Shown: positions 22,681 to 32,990 of the stretch, piece by piece | Position numbering within the stretch: the stretch's first letter is position 1 | How the letters are laid out: each line of letters starts with the position of its first letter | Origin: Gyrodactylus bullatarudis | Taxonomy: Eukaryota > Platyhelminthes > Monogenea > Gyrodactylidea > Gyrodactylidae | Assembly: GCA_012064415.1 (NCBI GenBank) | Contig: SSNU01000068.1 | Coordinates: 377,635-441,634 of the forward strand | Direction: 5' to 3' | DNA: 64,000 nt | The notes under the pieces: model-generated | What the model saw: the letters and a program-made list of their open reading frames with translations, nothing else | What the model was told of the DNA's origin: nothing | Database searches by the model: none | Made by a program: the position numbers and the translations under genes

Positions 22681-22739
22681 TGATTGAGGTCCAATGTCTT
22701 CTTTGGAAAAAAAGGGACTCAACTTTTTTCTTTTTGTAT

Positions 22740-23250
22740 TCCTGGCATAGTGATGCCAGATTTAGTTGTAAGCAATCAAATTCATCTTGAGTCGATGGTC
22801 AAGAATGTTCACGTAAAAACAGACCAAACCCATTATCAGAATCATATGTGGTATACAAATTTAAAAGCCTTTGTAATGCAGAGTACATTGGCTATACAAC
22901 AAGAAGGCTTGAAGAAAGAGTCTTCGAACACTTGTACTCAAGCTAGACAGTCATAAGGCAACACGTTAGAGAATGCGAAGAAAAGGTTTCCCATGGAGAT
23001 TTTGAAATCATTTACAGGCAAACAGGAAATAGCTCTCAAAACAGCCGAGGCAATACTCATAGAGAAGGAACAACCCAATCTATATGTTCAAAAAAAGTTC
23101 ATTCAACCTCTAGTTCTTCCAAAACCCATTCTTGGGAACAAGAGGAAACCTATCGAAACAGAGAGGAGGAACATTGAACAGGTAACAATAACAACCAAAC
23201 CCCCAATACAAACAAATATTTTCTAAACTAGACAATTGTTATCAATGCCA
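22740..23250 (+). pseudogene. Penelope-like element GIY-YIG nuclease end, opposite strand to the RT
   Basis: Plus-strand sequence, frames changing several times, reads TRRLEE-VFEHL and IRQHVRECEEK, then FEIIYRQTGN, AEAILIEKEQPNLYVQKKF and PLVLPKPI. This is the same order as the C-terminal nuclease domain of the 45.4-46.5 kb copy (TTRRLEDRVSEHL, FYILYRQNG, AEAFFIKKEKPTLYKQK). The GIY side is decayed. It lies directly beyond the start of the minus-strand RT, so the two halves face away from each other. The final residues are Lys/Pro/Thr-rich and end in TNIF. Confidence 0.82.
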
Positions 23251-23486
23251 TGACCCATGACTTATAAATTATACACCATTTAACCTCCCAATTTATTTCT
23301 TAATTATAAGACCTAACGTTGAGAAATTTCATTTCAAACTCTTAAAATTTAATTTTTGGGTTCTGGAACTTGAGACCCTACTCATAAATGTAAATACATA
23401 AATTTCTATTTCAAAAACATATTCGAGCTTAGACCATCACAGTAGTAATTTGCATTTTTTTCCATTTTCCAATTCCTCAAAAAGAG

Positions 23487-23665
23487 ACCATACTTTACTT
23501 CTATTTCTTCCCATATTGTGATTTTAAAATGTTAACGAATCATTGTAAGACTTTAAGAGCATTCATGAGTACTTACAATTTATTGGTCAATTTCAATTAT
23601 TTGTTTCATAAGTTCAGAACAATTTATCTACTTGAAAAATTAATTTTTTCTTAAGTCTTTTTGTA
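23487..23665 (+). repeat. Dispersed repeat, second copy at 52915-53118
   Basis: Shares tcttcccatattgtg-ttt-aaatgtta-cgaatcattgtaaga and tattggtcaatt-caatta with the other copy, same orientation. Identity is partial. It has no coding capacity that I can see. Confidence 0.6.
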
Positions 23666-25624
23666 AAACCTTCTATAAATTAGGATCTAAAATAAAATCT
23701 TAGAATCAGATAATTTGGTTTGTTGGTTTTATAGTTAAATCCAGTCGTTCAATTTTTTAGAAAAACATTACTTATCCATGTTTATCACCAACTCCTACTG
23801 ATCTTATAAAAAAAGAAAATACGATGTATGAGATAGTTGGTTTTGTTCTTAACACTTTAGAGGAAAAACATAGTTTAAATAGTTGAAAATAATTTTTTTC
23901 ACAATTAAAGAAGTACTTTAACACAATCTTTTAAGATTTAAAATGAGTGAACTACATATTCATAACGCAGTTAAAATTTTCAATGACGTGAGTTGGATTT
24001 AACTGAACAAAAATGCATACTCTGTTAAAAACCAATATTGATATGTATGGTTAGAAATCATCATGCATCACGTTGTGTTAATGAACTTTAATTATTGTAT
24101 TTATATTAGATCACTTGAATTATTGTTTTAGGGAATATGATTTATATAGGTTAGAAAATATAAATACCTGACAATATGTGAGGCACCTCATATATATTCA
24201 TGATTCACACCTTATCTTACGTAATATATTTTTCAAATTAGAACCATTCGATTCATAGAAAAATTCTCTATCGAATGATACCAAGATGAAACCTAACCCT
24301 TATGAAACTGTAACCTATCATAACTTTTCTAGTGAAGGTTATTATTTTTCATTGAAATTGAAAACGGAAAAATATGTGAGGCACTTTTTATCTTTTATAT
24401 TTGGTTAACTTTTCACTAAAAAACCTGAGATAGCATTATGATTTACAATTTTATAAATTTCTTCATAATTTTCAAAAAAAATTTGTTTAATTTTTAAGAT
24501 ATTTAGTCTAACCTATCCCTTCAAAAATGAAGAGCTCGAGACGATTGAATACTCAAAATTTAATTCTTAAAATACAGGGAAATTCTTTGAAGATATTGAT
24601 GTTCTCTTACAATGAATATCAAAATGAAAAGTATCAAATATACAACAAAATGCCAAAGCACCTAGAAAGAGATTGTAAGAGACAAGCATTTCTAATTTTT
24701 CAGTTTAAAAGATTGCTATTAAAAATCTTGAGAACTTCAATCATGCAAAAGTCAAACAAAATTGGAGTAGAAATTTGAAAACAATTCCAAATTTATTGAA
24801 AAAATTCCTAAAATTCTATGAAGTCTGAAAATGCTTAATACGTTCAGATTACCATATAAAGATTCGATCTGAATGGATTAAGGACAAATAAATTTCTCAT
24901 GAACATTAAGCTCTAAATATTTAAATTTCTTAGCTTAAATATCTTCTTGTTCGTTTCTGTAAAAGAGCAAAGAGAGAAAATAGGATGGCTGTAGTGTTTT
25001 AAGAGGTTTATTTAGTAGTTTTATTGACTAAAACTAAACGAGTAATAATTAAAATATCTCCAAAATATCTCCATAGATAATGTATAGCCAAAATCTCTGT
25101 GAGTCTTGAAATTTCACTGAAGCTTCCAATTCAACTAAAATTAAGTTGAACGATAACTTTTGTCAATATATCCCTTTTAAGTAGTTATGTGATATAAGTT
25201 ATAAGTGACCTTCATTATGCAAGAGACCTTAATTTTCATGGTCGCTGATCAGGAAAATACTTACCAGCTTTTGTAAACACATGTTAAATGTGTACAAGTG
25301 TATGGGGGATAGAATTGGGATGGAATAAGATTAACATAAGAATTTCATCAATATTTCGCTATATTTGGTATAAATAAACATCTTCATGAAAAATTAAATT
25401 TATCACGAGACATCATTTGTGAAGTTGACTATATTTATAAGTATACAATTTAAAATAAATATCATAATTCGAGGGGTAGAGTGGTAGGGATCAATTTTTC
25501 ATTGTTATTACAGAGATTCAACTGTATTTGAGTTTGCACGAAATAAAGGTCTTGTTATCGAAATCCTTTTATCACAAAGAATTTTAAATCATAAGAAAAG
25601 TCAAATGAATAATGACAAAAAGTG
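23666..25624. other. No gene recognised
   Basis: AT-rich sequence with only short frames. The 83-codon frame at 24527-24778 has no recognisable motif and no clear splice sites, so I do not call it. Confidence 0.4.
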
Positions 25625-26596
25625 TATCAAAAGAGAAAATAACACATCTTATATGAATTTTGACACTTCTTAAACCAATACACTCGATTTATTTACAAAA
25701 CTGAAATTGATAAATCAGTCTTGGCGATAGTTAACAAAACTTATATCATTTTTGACAAGTCTTAGATCAGTCTTAATGGGCAATGAGTAATTGCCAATGA
25801 AAAATCTTATATCAAATTTAACTATAGTATATCAGAATTGGGCTTAATTACGATGCATGTACCATTTTTTATCAAACTTGATCTTGATTTAACATCCACA
25901 CATTCAATAGGGAATTGGTTTGATAATCAGAAAACTTTTTCTGATCGGATTATCAAAAGTTCATGTTTGGATTTAGTCTTCATGTTCTTTCAAATATTGC
26001 AGAACATCAGGTAAGGAAATTATGAAAATACTTAGATTGTTAAGCTAGAGTCTATCATTTGGGCATTGAAGAAAAAAAATCAGTGGTCTGACATTATTAT
26101 AATAACTAATTAGTAACCTATTTGTATCGCTGTTGGAAATATCTCGTCGTTAGCACCGATTCCAGTTGCATTCAGTAAAACATAAGAAGTGATGTTTTTA
26201 AAATGACGCCAATATAGTGCAAACCAAAGGTTGCTTTTCTTGAAAGTAAATATTCAAGTAAATAAATGCATTTTAAGAGTTCGTTCATCAGTCAAAATTT
26301 TAACATTTCAGTCAAAAAACTAAGTTTGTTAAAGTAGCTCAGTAAACTTGTGTTTTTCTCACTGCCCAACTGTTCCAAGCCATTTCTGATATACTATTGG
26401 TTAAATTTGATATAAGATTTGTCATTGACAACTAAGACTGATCTAAGACTTGTCAAAAATGATAAAAGTTTTGTCAATGCTCGAATATACTGATATATGA
26501 TCAATTTTGATATAAGTTTTGTAAATACATCATGAGTATTGATTTAAGAAAATTCAAAACTGATGTAAGATTTGTTATTTTCTCTACCTTTTGATA
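25625..26596. repeat. Foldback element (about 970 bp) just upstream of unnamed gene 1
   Basis: The left arm (25625-25850) and right arm (26396-26596) are inverted copies, starting tatcaaaag-gagaaaataac and sharing tttttgacaagtcttagatc. A motif like acaaaacttatatca recurs several times within the arms. The right end is only about 65 bp before the first ATG of the N module at 26661, so it may supply or disrupt that gene's promoter. Confidence 0.75.
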
Positions 26597-26660
26597 AAGT
26601 TTTAGTCATCATCCCGAAGATAAATAATAATTAGAAAGTATGTAAAAATTTCATCCAAGT

Positions 26661-26943
26661 ATGAAAATGTTAAAGCTTTATTTTAACTTTCTAGCTAATA
26701 CATTCACATATGGAAATAAAATCATTAGCTTTAAAAACTGTGAGAGCGAATTAGGAAGTATTTTATTGAAATCTGATGATGGAAACTATGAAATTGGTCT
26801 AACTAATTCAGCTATAATATCAATTCATAATGAAAGTCATCAAATATATGATGCAAACATTAATGGCAGATATCAAGACATAAAAATTATTTCTGAAAGT
26901 TTATACAGTTGTATCTTGGAACATTTGAAAGAAGCTTTTCGAT
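26661..26943 (+). CDS. Unnamed two-exon family, gene 1, N-module exon
   Basis: The open frame starts MKMLKLYFNFLANTFTYG and runs 94 codons to CGA T, where a gtaagg donor (26944) leaves in phase 1. Unspliced, it would stop a few codons later. The last third, DIKIISESL then CILEHLKEAF, is a strand-then-helix pattern repeated at the ends of the exons at 31596, 37561 and 61548 (IEIEGNKEIL, IYGPRTLMQNVI, LKIIGEKSIL). The downstream exon with matching phase is 31117-31487; joining makes a TGT codon. The 4.2-kb intron holds a PLE and a piggyBac relic. It may also be entered by an acceptor (ccaag at 26655-26659), so the true start is uncertain. No known family recognised. Confidence 0.55.
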
Positions 26944-27159
26944 GTAAGGGAATCTTATCCTGATTTAGATATTAATTAATTTATAAATACGCATCAATTA
27001 ATTCATCCGTATTTTAAATTGGAAATTATTCCCGGAAATTCCAGAACATGATTCTGTATAAAAAGTCACGATAGAAATAAAAACATAAACGAGTGATTCA
27101 CGTAGATGTTCAAAAACGTACGAAAATCCATTTAAATACATAATTTAGAAATATGTAAG

Positions 27160-28740
27160 AAAATATATATTTGGAACCAAATGCGCATTTCTCAAAAGAT
27201 CATCAGTGGTCTCTCTTTGAAAATGATAAAATTAAAGTTTGAATGAAAAATAATAATTTACAAATAACAAAGAAATAATATAAAAGTCATGAATAGAAAT
27301 AAGAATATTATGTAAGCTGAAAAAACACCAAAAACTCTTCAATAAATAGCAACAGGGAAGAGAAAAAGGTTAAAAAGTTCACATAGGCCATGGTGGTTAA
27401 AGATTAAATGAATAATTCTTTACAAATTAGGTTTATACATGTTGATGGAAAATTTCTCCTTCGCCCACACATTTGTGTTGTCATCCCCTGGGTTCTCGTA
27501 TAAAATAGAAAAATTAGAATGTCTGGTCACCGCAGTGTCTTTATTGAGGTGATCATCAAATCTTGTTGACAATTTCCTAATTGTGCGTCCTATATACGAA
27601 GCACCACAGTCACACTGAAACTTGTATATCAATAGAGACTTTTCTTGAGGAATCCTTATGGAATAAACTGAACAATCTCTGAGTTTTGAATCCAATTTTC
27701 AATTGTATATTGTCTTAATGTTGATCAATGAGATTATTGAGTCTTGTCCTAATATCATTACTAAAACCATCACCTTTGAAGTTAAGTTTCATGAAAACTT
27801 TTGTTTTCTCGCCTTCCTCTGTATTGACAACATCATCTCTAACCAAAGGTTGATTGATGAACTTATCCACAAATCTGGCTGGATAACTATTTTCCGCTAA
27901 ACAAGATTTCGCCGACTCTATTTTTCTTGGTATTTCTTCCGGACTAGCAATCCTTCGTATTCTCTTGCCTAGACCAATTACTAAGCCAACTTTATGTAAA
28001 ACTGGACTAAAACTGGCATAATGAAGATATTTGCCATTGTCAGTCTTTTTCTTAAAAATATTTCTTAGAATTGATCCGTCTTCTCTTCTGGTTAGCTTGA
28101 CATCTAGGAAACTTAAAATACCGTCAGACTCTCTTTCCATAGTAAATTCAATATTTCTATGAATTGAGTTCATCTTTGTAAAGAAGTCGTCTACAGATAC
28201 ATTAGGTTTCATTATAATAAAAGTGTCATCAATATATCTAATGTAAACATCAGTAAAAGAATTGATAGCGTCAGACATTTTATTTAATTCTAACCATCCC
28301 AATAAGATATCTGCTAGAAGAGGACTTAAAGGAGATCCCATTGCTATTCCATCTTTCTGAATGAACACTTTGTTTTGAAATGACAAACGAACATTGGTGC
28401 AACATATCATAATAAGATCTATTATTTCTTCACAATAAATTATTCATTTCATTTCCCTAGATTCTATATTTAAATCTTTCACTCTTTCTACAAAATCGAA
28501 AGTATTTTTAACAACATATTTAGCATAATAAGTATGTATAGGTTTTAAGATATCAATTAACCATTTTGCTAAATTATGTTGCGGACATGACGACATGTCT
28601 AAGATCGGCCGAATTGGGAAAACCTCAGGTATATCATTACCTATAATCTTATGCGTTTTTGGGTGTAAATACAACCTAGATATCCTAGTGTGTTTCTTAG
28701 CTATAAAATTCGTAGTATTCTTAGAAATTATATTTCTATC
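27160..28740 (-). pseudogene. Penelope-like element, near-complete but broken
   Basis: In minus orientation: LHPKTHKIIGNDIPEVF then RPILDMSSCPQHNLAKWL (28674-28444), RT blocks before motif A. Motif A and about 50 residues are deleted at 28441. Then comes KDGIAMGSPLSPLLAD (motif B), YIRYIDDTFIIM (motif C, intact YIDD), FSPVLHKVGLV, the linker (IKPLVRDDV-like acidic part, KLNFKGDGFSNDIRTRL) and, after a frame change at about 27715, YKFQCDCGASYIGRTIRK (GIY-YIG core with the CxC pair) to MYKPNL. The 3' UTR runs to about 27160. The RT lacks a catalytic Asp and the frames are broken, so it is non-functional. It lies in the intron of gene 1, antisense to it. Confidence 0.92.
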
Positions 28741-29790
28741 ATATTTTTAATTGTAAAATGTTAATTTTCTCAAATACAGTAGTAAATCTTTTTTATATAT
28801 GAAATTCTCCTAGGTGTCTTTAAAAAAGGACTTGACTTTTGGACATTTGTTTATGTTAAAATGTATGTTAACGTGTAATTCAAATCAAAATACATTACGA
28901 TGACTAAAAACCACATTTTACGTAATTCAAGGTAGTGCAATACATTTCCTTATAGGGAATTCTTATACAATGTTTTTATATAATGTCTGCACCTTTTATC
29001 AGACCTGTCCGAATAACAAGGTTAATGTGAAATTAATGAATAATTACGCCTTCTCAAAAAATATCAATTTCAGATTTAACAAAAGATTCCCAACCCCTTT
29101 CACATTAGGAATAGAAAGGCGACATATGCTAAGCCCTATGTTTTATTTTCTCTTTAAACCTACTGTCCCTATCCCTCCCGCCAATGTTTTTACATGTTAT
29201 CGAATAAATTTTTCTGCTTTTACAACATACAAGAACATCTCTCTTGATTATAGAAGAAGTCATGTTCCTTAGACGTAAGAGCATCCCTGTTAGCCCTGTT
29301 TCACGTAAATCAATGTGATGTCTAAAAATGTAATACATGCCCTATAATTTATTTTCAATGTCTGCACCTTTATCAGGCCTGTCCGAATAACAAGGTAATT
29401 GTGAAATGAACGAATCATTACGCTTTCTCAAAAAAATCAATTTCCTTCCACATTAGGAGTAGAAAGGCCTTGCGTTTCATTTTTGTCTTTAAACCCTCCC
29501 TCTCCCTCCTTGTAATGTTTTTACATGTTAGTACTATTAGATTCATATTATGTATGTGTCTAAAATCACATGCTTATATTAAATAAACACTGGATAAAAA
29601 ACAATTTTGAAATCAGTTACAATTTTTGAATGATCGAGGTTAATAATAAAACGTCATTTTTCATTTTCTCACTCACACGATTGATGGATTTTTGGATGGC
29701 ATGTCAATCAGAGTTATCATGAATTTCCTCCCATTAGTGTGAAGACTACAATTCCTCATCCAATGCGTTTTGTTATTGCAATGATGTATC
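28741..29790. repeat. Spacer with a tandem-like direct duplication
   Basis: 28982-29200 and 29357-29531 are diverged direct copies sharing aatgtctgcacctttatcag, tgtccgaataacaaggt and aatgtttttacatgtta. The second is shorter. No coding function recognised. The duplication lies between the PLE and the piggyBac relic in the intron of gene 1. Confidence 0.6.
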
Positions 29791-29801
29791 ACACTATCTC
29801 T

Positions 29802-30860
29802 TTACTTATGAATCCTATCTATACATTTTTTGGGGAACTTTGAGAGATAGATAGACAGAATGACAAGACAATGGAGCTTTTGGAATTTGTACGAATAAAA
29901 TTGCTTCATTCTGATTGGCCTAACATTAATCGTTGCATAATTTTTACATATCATTAATGAATGGTCTTTACAAACATGAGTATCACACCTGGTACATGTT
30001 CGGGTTGTTTTCCTATTGTTCGCTCTTGGACAAAGTGAACATCTCATAGCAGTTAGTTCTACGATTTTCTGGCGCTTCTTTAATGGCTCTAAAGGAAATT
30101 CGATCGTTGTTTTTGATTGAGAAATCTTCTCGGTACGATTTCTGAGAAAGAAACTTCTCTGGTGTCCTAGGCATAGTTTAGATACCTTTTAGAACAATAT
30201 AAGCATTAAGCGCTGAAAAGTCAAAAATATTGCTGAAAATAACCATGGGCCATCGATTTTTTTTTCTTTGACAACTAAAACTTGCAATGATTTTATCTGC
30301 ATTGTCGACTCCACCTTTTGTCTTGTTATAATAATGAATTATTTTGGGCTTGTTATTTATTGTGTTTCCTTTGAAATAGAGAGAACTCAGTAAACTGATA
30401 TTCTTTTTTGACTTGGGAGCATCCTGCTTTCAGGATAAAAGTTTGTTATTGAGCCAGGCTTTCTTTTCTTCAGCAGGACTGGTGGAATTTCTCTTTTGTT
30501 TTTTCTCAATGTTCCGACCAATGATATTTTCATGGACCTCAATTTTTCCAATAGATTCACTGAAGTAAAGAAGTTATCAATCGTTATATTTCTTCCTTCA
30601 ATTGAGATGAGATTTAGAAAAGCAGATACTCCAACTGATAGTGCGCGTTTCATCTTTTCCCAGGTATAGAATCGCATTCAGAATATAAGATATTTGGGAA
30701 TCAGTAGCTATCCAAAGCTTGAGTTCGTATTTATTTGGTTTTGATGGAATATATATTTTGACCACATCTACCTTTAAAAGGTGCAAGACGTTCATCAATC
30801 ATTGAAATAAAGACAAAGATCCTTCTACTCATCAAAAAGTGCCTCACTCCTCAAGTCTTC
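29802..30860 (-). pseudogene. piggyBac transposase relic
   Basis: Minus-strand frames show YIPSKPNKYELKLWIATDSQ, then IEGRNITIDNFFTSVNLLEK (the catalytic ITIDNFFTS block of piggyBac) and VGTLRKNKREIPPVLLKKRK. Further down, with frame changes, come a VDNADKI block, SAL-AYIVLKGI and the C-terminal cysteine-rich domain MRCSLCPRANNRKTTRTCTR followed by CDTHVCKDHSLMIC. It is very close to the copy at 42.55-43.4 kb (same family). The N-terminal DNA-binding half is lost. Frames are broken at about 30660, 30387 and 30047. Neither terminus with TTAA is evident. Confidence 0.88.
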
Positions 30861-31116
30861 CTGGACTCTGTAATCGATACAGAATACAAGGAGTAATCAA
30901 AAATCTGGCAATCTTCGCGAGCAGTAAAAATTATTTGAAAAGTTACCAACTATCATAAAAAGAATGAGCTTATTTGAAAATGAAAATAACTCGAGATTTC
31001 TTAATTTAATTATAATTTACTGATTGAAAATTTAAAAAAATAATAACTATCTGAAATTTTCATATCTCCGGAAAAATATTTTTCGATAAAATGATTTTGA
31101 TGATATATCTTTATAG
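30861..31116 (+). other. Right part of the gene 1 intron
   Basis: AT-rich; ends in the acceptor tatctttatag used by the exon at 31117. Confidence 0.5.
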
Positions 31117-31487
31117 GTATTAGAGAAAATTTCACGCTTCTATATGATAGTGATGAAAAAACGAAGAAGTTTATCAGAGTCTCCAGGATTTATACAGAAT
31201 CAAATATTTTGAAGGCAAACTCTTTATCTAGAATAAACCTTGATGAGATATCAATTGAAAAAGCTACTTTAAGTGAAGACCTCATAAGAGGGGCAACAAT
31301 GAAAGATTTCAGGATTCCATTCATTAGGATTTATGCACACAATAGATTACTTGAGGAAATTACCTTAAATAATCGTGAGCTTTATATTCCTTTTATATCA
31401 TCATCGGAAATAGTTCTGAACATTCATCTGAATTTATATATTTCAATATCCTCTTTGAACCATAGAACCTCCTCATCTAAATTCTAA
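31117..31487 (+). CDS. Unnamed two-exon family, gene 1, C-module exon
   Basis: After the acceptor tatctttatag the frame continues in phase 1 from the exon at 26943: C-IRENFTLLYDSDEKTKKFI, RIYTESNILKANSLSRIN, DFRIPFIRIYAHNRLLEE, ending HRTSSSKF and TAA. By eye it aligns with the C module of gene 2 (LFLDYTM, then RDRNILKFDIS, then LHIMEIFFEDERIFI). Both have the same NILK block, and the final third is beta-rich. No enzyme motif, zinc ligands or transmembrane segment is visible. Gene 2 begins about 100 bp downstream in the same orientation. In-frame similarity-like sequence follows the stop (KSWSNKISHEIIKN), which may be coincidence. Function unknown. Confidence 0.55.
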
Positions 31488-31595
31488 AAATCTTGGTCAA
31501 ATAAGATTTCTCATGAAATAATTAAGAATTTCAAGAATGTAATAAAATCCTATCTTCATACAGACAAGGTATATGTATATTTTAATTTAAACTAG

Positions 31596-31880
31596 CTCAT
31601 AACCAGGACCTTAAACTTGTCTGGAAACAATCACATTCGAAAGAAGAATTTATATTTAATAGAATCAAATTAAATAATACAGACGAAGTACAATTTATAA
31701 ATTCCAGTGATGAAAGAAGTTTCAATATAATTCAAAGTGTTATCGAACATAAATTATCACAAGGAAAAGTTTTAATGAAATATGTAGAGAATCCAATTTT
31801 TAAAAGAATGGGTACGATTGAAATTGAAGGCAATAAAGAAATATTGAAGTCATTCATGAATGACATTGCAACTATATCAC
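31596..31880 (+). CDS. Unnamed two-exon family, gene 2, N-module exon
   Basis: The frame is open from a possible acceptor (aaactag, 31589-31595), phase 1, to a perfect gtaagt donor at 31881, phase 1. The peptide includes DLKLVWKQSHSKEEFIF, NNTDEVQFINSSDERSF, HKLSQGKVLMKYVENP and ends IEIEGNKEILKSFMNDI. The end matches the strand-helix ends of the other N modules. There is no ATG at its beginning, so a short upstream exon carrying the start is likely but I could not place it. This exon was found from its splice signals and phase rather than from an ATG. Function unknown. Confidence 0.55.
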
Positions 31881-31887
31881 GTAAGTC

Positions 31888-32312
31888 TTTCGAAATACGC
31901 CTAAAAGCTCTATAAAGGGACGAGAGTTGTGTGAATGTTTAAGTACACATTACTTATACTTTCTATTAGACGATTGTTCATGAGTTTGGGAGTAAAATCT
32001 ACTACTCTCATCATTGCTCTCAGTGATTGTTTGATTGCCAAGGGGATTCGAACTGTTGGAGATTGCTTTGATGGGGGTTTCACAACCGGAAAGAGAGTCA
32101 TTATCAACTAATGTTAAGGTTTGTGTTACCTTCAATCTAGTTTCTGAACCATCGTTGTCCGATTCTCTGATAAGGTATTTTTGGGTTGAAGTAAAAATAG
32201 GCTCGTTTTCGGCAGGTGGAGTTTCAACTGATATTAAGATTGAAAGTGCATTGACCGAACTCAAGTCCTAGTTTCTTTCTTTAGTTGTTTTCAAAAGTAG
32301 GCGTATTTTCAA
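31888..32312. mobile_element. Small DNA element inside the gene 2 intron
   Basis: The ends gaaatacgccta (left, 31890) and taggcgtattttc (right, about 32297-32309) are inverted repeats. Between them the base composition is less AT-rich than the surroundings and all three plus-minus frames are unusually open. The best frame is minus, 32264-31950 (TTG start), giving a Ser/Thr/Glu-rich peptide (NDGSETRLKVTQTLTLVD). It starts within 10 bases of the splice donor of gene 2. It may be a captured coding segment in a non-autonomous transposon. No transposase motif. Confidence 0.4.
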
Positions 32313-32416
32313 ATGCTCTCACTGTTTTCAGAAGAGGAAAATTTCTCCCCTAATTTAAAAAAATATTCATTATAATTTTGATTAGAAAATTAATTTAACC
32401 TTTATTTCTGAACCAG

Positions 32417-32724
32417 AAAAAGCATCTTCAAGTTTGTTTCTCGATTATACTATGCATAATACACGATATTTACTGAGAGTAACAAAATTATCAAGAGATA
32501 GAAATATTCTAAAATTCGATATTTCTGGAGATGTGGGTGTAGAATCTTCAAAATTTCCAACTCTTCATATCATGGAAATATTTTTCGAAGATGAAAGAAT
32601 TTTTATTAGATCCGAAAATCAAACTAGTGCATTTATTTATGGACCAATGAATCAACGATTCAAATTTTTTTCAAACAATAGTAAGAAAGTTGAATTTTAT
32701 TATTTTTATAAATCAAACAAATGA
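32417..32724 (+). CDS. Unnamed two-exon family, gene 2, C-module exon
   Basis: Follows acceptor tttatttctgaaccag. Phase 1 joins with 31880 to make CAA (Gln). The peptide KASSSLFLDYTMHNTRYLLR runs on to VTKLSRDRNILKFDIS, FPTLHIMEIFFEDERIFI and SNNSKKVEFYYFYKSNK, then TGA. It aligns over its length with the C module of gene 1, including NILK and the following hydrophobic-charged alternation typical of beta strands. Basic, Lys/Asn-rich C-terminus. No known domain recognised. The intron (536 bp) carries the small DNA element. Confidence 0.58.
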
Positions 32725-32990
32725 TACTTTGACAGGTGATTTATTTATACAGTACTCCTTCTTTAATAACTGTGTAAAAGTTATCCCCCTAATTTTTACC
32801 CCTCAAAAATCTCTTTCGTAAATCGTGAATACTTGTAAGCAGACATATTTACCCAAAAATAGGCTATAAATTATTTTTCAACTAAATTAATACCTTTCGA
32901 AAGAGCTATTTCCGCTGATCATTTCCATACCATGTTTAGTAGGGCTATTTCTAATAGAATTTCCAGAAAGCAGCTTTAAAAATCTTGTTG
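32725..32990. other. Short spacer after gene 2
   Basis: AT-rich with a ctttcgaaagagc block also seen near 36125 and 21265, so probably partly element-derived. Confidence 0.35.

Noticed and set aside
27703..27900. 65-codon plus frame in the PLE
   Set aside because: Antisense shadow of the PLE linker. The similar frame at 57339-57560 is the same shadow in another copy.
31209..31487. Taking the first in-frame start at 31209 as an independent gene
   Set aside because: The frame is open back to a good acceptor at 31116 and its phase matches the exon at 26943, so it is better read as the second exon.
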